Source: a virus
Reading direction: 5' to 3' (one strand)
Virus record (IMG/VR): IMGVR_UViG_3300017765_000054
Coordinates: 1 to 24,960 of that record
DNA: 24,960 nt
Below the pieces are notes generated by a model, which saw only the letters and a list, made by a program, of their open reading frames with translations, had not been told where the DNA came from and did not search any database. Each line of letters starts with the position of its first letter. Position 1 is the first letter of the stretch. Made by a program: the position numbers and the translations under genes. Shown piece by piece: positions 20,230-24,960 of this stretch.

Positions 20230-23075
20230 TTCAATACTTCCATAATGTTATCTGCCTGCTTGGATCTTTTGTCGTTTGCTCTCCCCATAAGCTCAAGCAG
20301 CTCAGGGCCAAATTCTTTGTCGGACATCATGTCGCCCTTCGCCATTTGCCTGGCTGATTGCGTGGCGCCGCGCAGCATCAAGATGGCCTGATCACGGGCC
20401 AGCTTGTCTCCGTTGTTTACAAAGGCATCGCGGAACTTTTGATATTCCGGCATCCCCACAGTCTGGGTAATTGTTTGCAGGGCTCTCATGCCGGCATAGT
20501 CGTGAAACCGGGCTTTCATCATTGGCCCGAACTCAATCATGTCATCAAAATTGCTTGGGTGATCTGTCGGCCCCCATTTGATTGCATCAAACTCCTGGTC
20601 GAGCTCAAAGGCCTGTTTGGCGCGAGCAGGGTCTGGGTCCAGCTGGTTTGGCCCGAACTGGCCTTTGTAAATTGGGCTGATAATATCGGGGCCAGCTGCT
20701 TCGCTAGTGTAGATTGTTTGCCCCCAAAAGTTACGCCGGGCTGGCAAAGAAGAACTCAGACCAGGGATCTGAGCTCTAAACAAATCTATCTTGTCCTGCG
20801 TTGCTCTCACAGTTGGATCTAATATACGCTCAGCACTGGCCGCTATCCGAGGTGTTAAAGATCTTATAAAATTATCTGCCGTTGATTCACCATAACGAAC
20901 CGGGTCATTGAGTGTTTTGATTAAGTTGCTAAAGCCCTGCATAAATGTCTTGTTGGTCAGCTGATTGCCAATGACAGCTGCGACAGCCGCATAAACATCC
21001 TCGCTTTCGTCAGCAGTCATGCCCCCATAATACATTGCCTCAGCTGCATCAGCGGCCATACCAATGATTGTCGAAAAAGGTTCTGCTGTTTGATAGTTGT
21101 AATATGTGTTGCCGATCTTGACAGAGTATGGCTTCCACCCACTACGCATCATCGATGCGCGCAGACCTCTATCAGCTGGACCCTTGCCGGTTATCTCTCC
21201 GTTTGCAGCAAAGCCAAATATCATTGCCCCGGTCATCGAGCCCATAGAAATCCTGGCGATTGCTAAATCTCCAGCAGCTTTGTCAGCCATAGACGCGCCT
21301 GGCGCGTTTGCTCTTTTTATGGCCCTGCTGCTTTCGCCATAGGCTATGCCTACTGGTGTGCGGTCTAACATGGCGTATTTAAAAGCATTATAAGGCGTTT
21401 TGAAGAATGGCAGGAAATACCTCATGCCAGGTATTTTCCGCAGGCCACCAATGTTTTTGCCAACCTCGTCCAGCTCACTTTGTAACGTCACATATTTAGC
21501 GTGGGCGTCTGCCTGCTTTGAAGCGTTAGGCGGTGGGTTGTAAACATACTGAGCGATATGCTCAGCCAGATCATCGCCGGTAAAACCCTTCTGCCGGCCT
21601 GACCGCATACCTTGCTCATAAAGGGACATGCGTTGTGCAACCACTTTGAAAAAAGCATCCTCAAACTCCAGCGCACGGGTTGGCACTCGTCCAAGGGTTG
21701 CGAGGTGGCCTAGCCCATCTATGGCGGTGCCTAATGCACCCTGAGCGCCAAACGCCTCACCAGAAAATGCATTGCCTGGGCGCCGCCCTAAGCCGCCCTC
21801 TATCTTGGTCCCAGGAATAACTCTCTCGCCGGTCATAAAACCCCGACTTGCAGCTCCCCAGGCCTCTCTCAGCGCCATCATAGAGGCAAACATAGATGCG
21901 TGGGCATCTGACGCTGTAGCGCCGCCCTGGCCGCCCATAGCGCGCCTCATGCCACCAACCATAGCAGCACCATACATTTCCGGCACATGAGCGCCAGTGG
22001 TCAAAAACGCGCCAGCTATGTTTTTTACATGCGTGACCGGGTTACTTAGAAGGATATTGATCCATGCCTCATAGACAGCATCAAAGCCCTCTTTAATTTT
22101 GAGCTTGCTTACCTTCCTAGCAAAGCCAGCCCTGCCGTGCGTTGAGCCGGCCTGATTGTACATTTTGGCAATATTGCGTATGTCGCCAGAACCACCATAC
22201 TCATCTAGCACTGATGTCATCATTGCGGCGCGCATCACTGGCTCTTGGCCTGATTGTGCGGGAATCCTAAACTGCGCTAAAGCTCTTGCAATTTCTGTTT
22301 GTGAGCCTTTTATCTGTGTTTGCAGCTGGCCTACTAACTCCAGCTGCGCGCGAAACATCAGGGCATCCTCATCTGTTCCTGTCTCTGCTTTAAGCGCCAG
22401 CTCATCCAGGTTCTTAATTTCCCTTACAAGCAAATCCCTAGCTGCCAGCATGGTTTCTGCCAGGCCCAGCTCTGACGTGATGACGCCGCCCTTTTCCCTG
22501 GCTAAAATATTACGAGCTAGATTTTTTGGGCTCGTGCCTAAAAGATTTGCAAGATCACGGGTAGCCGTTTGTGTCATTTCTCCGCGCGTGGCGTCAGTAA
22601 TTTCGTTGCTGTAGGTTTTGCTGATAGCCTCTATGGACTGCAGTACACGGCCCTCGTTTGGGATCTTTTCATCCCCTGCAGCCCCTACCGCACGAAAGTC
22701 AGTAAGCAAACCATCCTCACCAACCTGGACCGGCTGATCGCTGGTAAAATCTCCAATTAGCTCTTCATCAGATTTGCTGAATTGTGGTGACGGGCCTCGC
22801 TCATACGGCGCGGTCATTGCTTTTAGCTGTGCCTCATAAACGGGATCAACCGGCACTGCATCTGGAGCAATCTCAGGGGCTGCAGGCTGTGGCTGTGTCT
22901 GCAGCTCGCGCAGGCGCTGTTGAGCTTTGTTGAGGACCGGGCCACCTACTGCCTTTCCTAGCGCGTCAAATAGCCCAGCAGTCTGGACGGGCTGCATTTC
23001 ATTGCCCTCTAACGGGCGCAGTAAATCGCCCTGCAAGGCCATGCCCTCAGGTGTCTTAGGATCTGTAAGTGCCAT
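20226..23075 (-). CDS. Large internal virion/ejection protein
   Basis: 949 residues from the ATG at 23075 (MALTDPKTPEGMALQGDLLR). The upstream ATG at 23111 would translate through a terminator hairpin and is rejected. The N-terminal 150 residues are Pro/Gln-rich. The middle is long helical: WINILLSNPVTHVKNIAGAF near residue 340 is a motif seen in big phage virion proteins. YFLPFFKTPYNAFKYAMLDR and the ISMGSMTGAMIFGFAANGEI helix follow. The rest (TADNFIRSLTPRIAASAERI, IISPIYKGQFGPNQLDPDPA) is typical of internal virion proteins of podoviruses that are ejected with the DNA. It lacks an obvious lysozyme or transglycosylase catalytic motif. Stop overlaps the tail fibre start by 4 nt (ATGA). Confidence 0.75.
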   Translation of the reverse strand: MALTDPKTPEGMALQGDLLRPLEGNEMQPVQTAGLFDALGKAVGGPVLNKAQQRLRELQTQPQPAAPEIAPDAVPVDPVYEAQLKAMTAPYERGPSPQFSKSDEELIGDFTSDQPVQVGEDGLLTDFRAVGAAGDEKIPNEGRVLQSIEAISKTYSNEITDATRGEMTQTATRDLANLLGTSPKNLARNILAREKGGVITSELGLAETMLAARDLLVREIKNLDELALKAETGTDEDALMFRAQLELVGQLQTQIKGSQTEIARALAQFRIPAQSGQEPVMRAAMMTSVLDEYGGSGDIRNIAKMYNQAGSTHGRAGFARKVSKLKIKEGFDAVYEAWINILLSNPVTHVKNIAGAFLTTGAHVPEMYGAAMVGGMRRAMGGQGGATASDAHASMFASMMALREAWGAASRGFMTGERVIPGTKIEGGLGRRPGNAFSGEAFGAQGALGTAIDGLGHLATLGRVPTRALEFEDAFFKVVAQRMSLYEQGMRSGRQKGFTGDDLAEHIAQYVYNPPPNASKQADAHAKYVTLQSELDEVGKNIGGLRKIPGMRYFLPFFKTPYNAFKYAMLDRTPVGIAYGESSRAIKRANAPGASMADKAAGDLAIARISMGSMTGAMIFGFAANGEITGKGPADRGLRASMMRSGWKPYSVKIGNTYYNYQTAEPFSTIIGMAADAAEAMYYGGMTADESEDVYAAVAAVIGNQLTNKTFMQGFSNLIKTLNDPVRYGESTADNFIRSLTPRIAASAERILDPTVRATQDKIDLFRAQIPGLSSSLPARRNFWGQTIYTSEAAGPDIISPIYKGQFGPNQLDPDPARAKQAFELDQEFDAIKWGPTDHPSNFDDMIEFGPMMKARFHDYAGMRALQTITQTVGMPEYQKFRDAFVNNGDKLARDQAILMLRGATQSARQMAKGDMMSDKEFGPELLELMGRANDKRSKQADNIMEVLK

Positions 23076-23086
23076 AAATTTGCCGT

Positions 23087-23109
23087 AAAAAAAGGGCGCT
23101 TGAGCGCCC
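23087..23109 (-). terminator. Intrinsic terminator just upstream of the 949-residue virion protein
   Basis: On the minus strand GGGCGC, a 4-nt loop (TCAA), GCGCCC and a run of seven T. Stem arms are 23094-23099 and 23104-23109; the T-tract is 23087-23093. It sits 12 nt before the ATG at 23075, which would end leftward transcription from the upstream virion genes or attenuate it. Confidence 0.85.
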
Positions 23110-23152
23110 ATGTTATTAAAATACTACACGATTTGATTCGTTTGAGAAACTC

Positions 23153-23326
23153 TTATTGCGCCGGTGCCTCGTCAGGCTTTTTCTTGTAAGACCCCGTGAC
23201 ATACAAATCTTTGCTTGTTTGCCCTGATTTAGCCGCCGCTATCTGCCGGCTCAGCTGGGCCGCCATCCGGCTGTCTTTGCCGTACTGCGCCACCATTTCG
23301 TCCCGCAACTGTTCCAAAGTCTTCAT
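23153..23326 (-). CDS. Small virion-region protein (57 aa)
   Basis: Read directly from the sequence: ATG at 23326, TAA at 23153-23155, with AGGAG 9 nt upstream. The product begins MKTLEQLRDEMVAQYGKDSR and continues MAAQLSRQIAAAKSGQ, ending in a basic tail with YVTGSYKKKPDEAPAQ. It is helical and hydrophilic with no membrane segment. The first 98 nt overlap, in a different frame, the 3' end of the large upstream gene. No family is recognised; it may be a small virion or scaffolding component. Confidence 0.6.
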   Translation of the reverse strand: MKTLEQLRDEMVAQYGKDSRMAAQLSRQIAAAKSGQTSKDLYVTGSYKKKPDEAPAQ

Positions 23327-24960
23327 AGCTGGTTGCTCCTACAACGTAATCTACGTTTGGATTAGCATACACTTTCGTATCATAGAAAACAACATCCGCA
23401 TAAGTAATGCCATCAATGCTGAGAATTTCTTCCATTGCTTGAGCATAAACCTTTTGGGCCTCTTCCATGACAGCTGCCAGCTTAGGATCATTGGTTGTGC
23501 CGGCAAACTCAGGAATATATTGGAATCTAACTCCAACTAAGCCAGCAGTTTGTTCATCACCGCCAGCCTGGACATCAACTCTATCTGACTGCCGCGCATC
23601 TGTGATGTAGGTAAAGCCATCAATTGACTCGCCACCAATCTTATATTTTTTCAAAATTTGCGTTACTTGCTGGGCAAAATCCACACCCCGCCTGTTTTTG
23701 AAGTAAACCTCGCCACCAGGTCTGGCGTTAGCTGTGCCTGGCGGCACGACCTTGGATACAAAAACAGCGTCTTGTTCATATTTTTTGCCGGCTTCTATCA
23801 GTGATCTAGTCATTTCAGTGGGGTCAAAATCTACTTGCGTGACCACCTCATAATTTAGAGATCTTTCTAGATCCCCCATAAACTCACCGTAAGTGTTATT
23901 CGCTTGCGCTCCAATAACCTTTTCATCCGCTAAAACAGGCTGCAACACCTCTTGGGCAAGTTCGTTTTGTTCTATGTTCGTTGGCACAGCATCCGGCCGC
24001 TCTCTTGCTATTCCGGCGACAAACCTCTGGGGCTCACCTTCTAAGGTCGATAGCTCTGTTCTAGCTGCATCCTTAGCTTGAGTGTCGGCGTTCTCTGCCT
24101 CTGCTACACGCTTTGCGTATTCTTTATCAGTATCTTTTTTTCGTTTTGCCGGCGGTGTAAATTTTTTGTTTATCAGTGAGCGTAGTTCTGCAACTCTGTC
24201 TCTGTCAGGGGAGCCGCCATAGACAGATTCATAATCAAGCGAACCGCCCTCGCCAGCTTTTGTCGTCCAACCGTTTTTAGTCCACTTTTCTTTTTCCAAA
24301 AACCATACAATTGCTTGCAAATCATCTGGGCCAACATCGCCTAGATCTGGATTTATTTGTTTGATTACTCCGCTTGCGTTAAGCTCAGTGGCTGCTTTTG
24401 CAAACACATTTTGCCCGAAGCCAAATTCAGCACCAATTTGAGGATCTTCAAAAGTAGACGCTGTGAGATGTTTTCCAGAGACAGCTTTTTCAGCCGGCGG
24501 CGGTATTCTTGGCAAACCGGCTGCATCTCTCAGGAACCTGGCAGCCCAAACATCGATAGTCGCGTCTGTGCCAAACCCAATCAAATTACCAGTAAAATTA
24601 ATCGTTTTAGGCGCTTTATTGGCTTTGATTTGCCTAAACATATCCAGCAACGCTTCTGTCGCGGCTGGGCTATTTGTGTTGAACAATGCGCCTGATGCCT
24701 TTGTAATCAGTCTAAATGGGTTGTTCTCATCCTTGTGCAGCTTAGTTAATTCTGGGCTGCCCATTTTGTCACCAGCATCGATCCTTGCTTGATAGATATC
24801 AATTTCATCATCAAACTCGCCGCGCGTAAATCTTCGCAACACTTGCAAAGCATTTTCGTAATTTTGCTGTACATTCGTTTGAGCTGAAGTTGCGCCTATC
24901 AAATCAGCAAAAACATCACCTAAACCGCCAAACTCTTGCCTCAGCCTGGTACGCATTGAC
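23229..24960 (-). CDS. Giant internal virion protein, C-terminal 575+ residues (truncated by window edge)
   Basis: The frame is open to the right edge, so the true start lies beyond 24960. The visible part includes GDVFADLIGATSAQTNVQQN, INFTGNLIGFGTDATIDVWA ARFLRDAAGLPRIPPP and later LSTLEGEPQRFVAGIARERP. The 'F-x-DLIxATSPQTNV' and 'TIDVWAARxLRDAAGL' blocks are features of large phage polyprotein-like virion proteins (DUF7178-type). The C-terminus (AGRNGGAVRQRQPDGGPAEP) is low complexity, and this part overlaps the 57-residue gene. It is probably an ejection or tail-internal protein, possibly carrying an enzymatic N-terminus that is not in this window. Confidence 0.7.
   Translation of the reverse strand, partial: SMRTRLRQEFGGLGDVFADLIGATSAQTNVQQNYENALQVLRRFTRGEFDDEIDIYQARIDAGDKMGSPELTKLHKDENNPFRLITKASGALFNTNSPAATEALLDMFRQIKANKAPKTINFTGNLIGFGTDATIDVWAARFLRDAAGLPRIPPPAEKAVSGKHLTASTFEDPQIGAEFGFGQNVFAKAATELNASGVIKQINPDLGDVGPDDLQAIVWFLEKEKWTKNGWTTKAGEGGSLDYESVYGGSPDRDRVAELRSLINKKFTPPAKRKKDTDKEYAKRVAEAENADTQAKDAARTELSTLEGEPQRFVAGIARERPDAVPTNIEQNELAQEVLQPVLADEKVIGAQANNTYGEFMGDLERSLNYEVVTQVDFDPTEMTRSLIEAGKKYEQDAVFVSKVVPPGTANARPGGEVYFKNRRGVDFAQQVTQILKKYKIGGESIDGFTYITDARQSDRVDVQAGGDEQTAGLVGVRFQYIPEFAGTTNDPKLAAVMEEAQKVYAQAMEEILSIDGITYADVVFYDTKVYANPNVDYVVGATSYEDFGTVAGRNGGAVRQRQPDGGPAEPADSGG

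Noticed and set aside
23076-23111. ATG at 23111 as the start of the 949-residue virion protein
   Set aside because: The 12 extra codons lie in an intrinsic terminator stem and T-tract, so the ATG at 23075 is preferred.

Overview
The window looks like part of a temperate, short-tailed (podovirus-type) bacteriophage genome. Evidence: a head-tail connector portal, large and small terminase subunits, a very large internal virion protein, a T7-type tail fibre with an S74 chaperone tail, a holin/endolysin cassette, a tyrosine integrase, a CI-like repressor and a Cro-like partner. Several small proteins resemble families I know from marine phages (KxPAWQR DUF6321-type, DUF6362-type, the MKxGLYANI and MPERLEKSL small proteins). 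A marine alphaproteobacterial host is an inference from family flavour, not something the sequence proves. Both flanks of the attachment-site-like sequence carry phage genes, so this is more likely a free or circular phage genome (attP) than an integrated prophage.

Layout. (1) 1-7078, leftward: Cro-like HTH, VRR-NUC nuclease, a Cys-containing protein, a DNA methyltransferase-like protein, a zinc-ribbon-like protein, three small or unknown proteins including a DUF6362-type protein, TerS, TerL, two small proteins sharing a C-terminal motif, and the portal, which runs off the left edge. (2) 7079-7189: divergent control region with repeated operator-like motifs. (3) 7190-10642, rightward: repressor, PD-(D/E)XK nuclease, a 38-residue membrane peptide, a winged-helix protein, a putative annealing/recombination protein, a hypothetical and an excisionase-like HTH protein. 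(4) 10643-10753: two tandem hairpins between convergent genes. (5) 10754-12195, leftward: integrase and an upstream 98-residue gene, driven from a good promoter at 12229-12257. (6) 12290-12540: attP, with a tRNA 3'-end core, a terminator hairpin and phased arm-type repeats. (7) 12538-24960, leftward late genes: giant internal virion protein (cut by the right edge), a 57-residue protein, a 949-residue virion protein, the 1248-residue tail fibre, fibre-associated small proteins, then holins, M15 endolysin and three small basic proteins.

How it works together. Late genes read leftward at both ends. Portal-proximal head genes would continue past the left edge, and the right edge begins with internal virion proteins, so the two late blocks probably join outside the window on a circular map. 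The repressor/Cro switch would choose between lysogeny (integrase acting at attP) and lytic growth.

The most unusual signal is in the gene at 14156-14897. A protein that should be continuous is split at a Gly codon by 49 nt that form a roughly 16-bp hairpin containing an in-frame stop, and coding resumes after a second Gly codon (GGA). The geometry resembles phage T4 gene 60 translational bypassing, but a mobile hairpin insertion or gene decay could explain it too. Other notable items are tandem TTGTGACCCA-type motifs with an 11-nt period both at attP and between the terminase genes, and several hairpins that overlap starts or ribosome-binding sites. Six small genes (38-59 residues) were read directly from the sequence.
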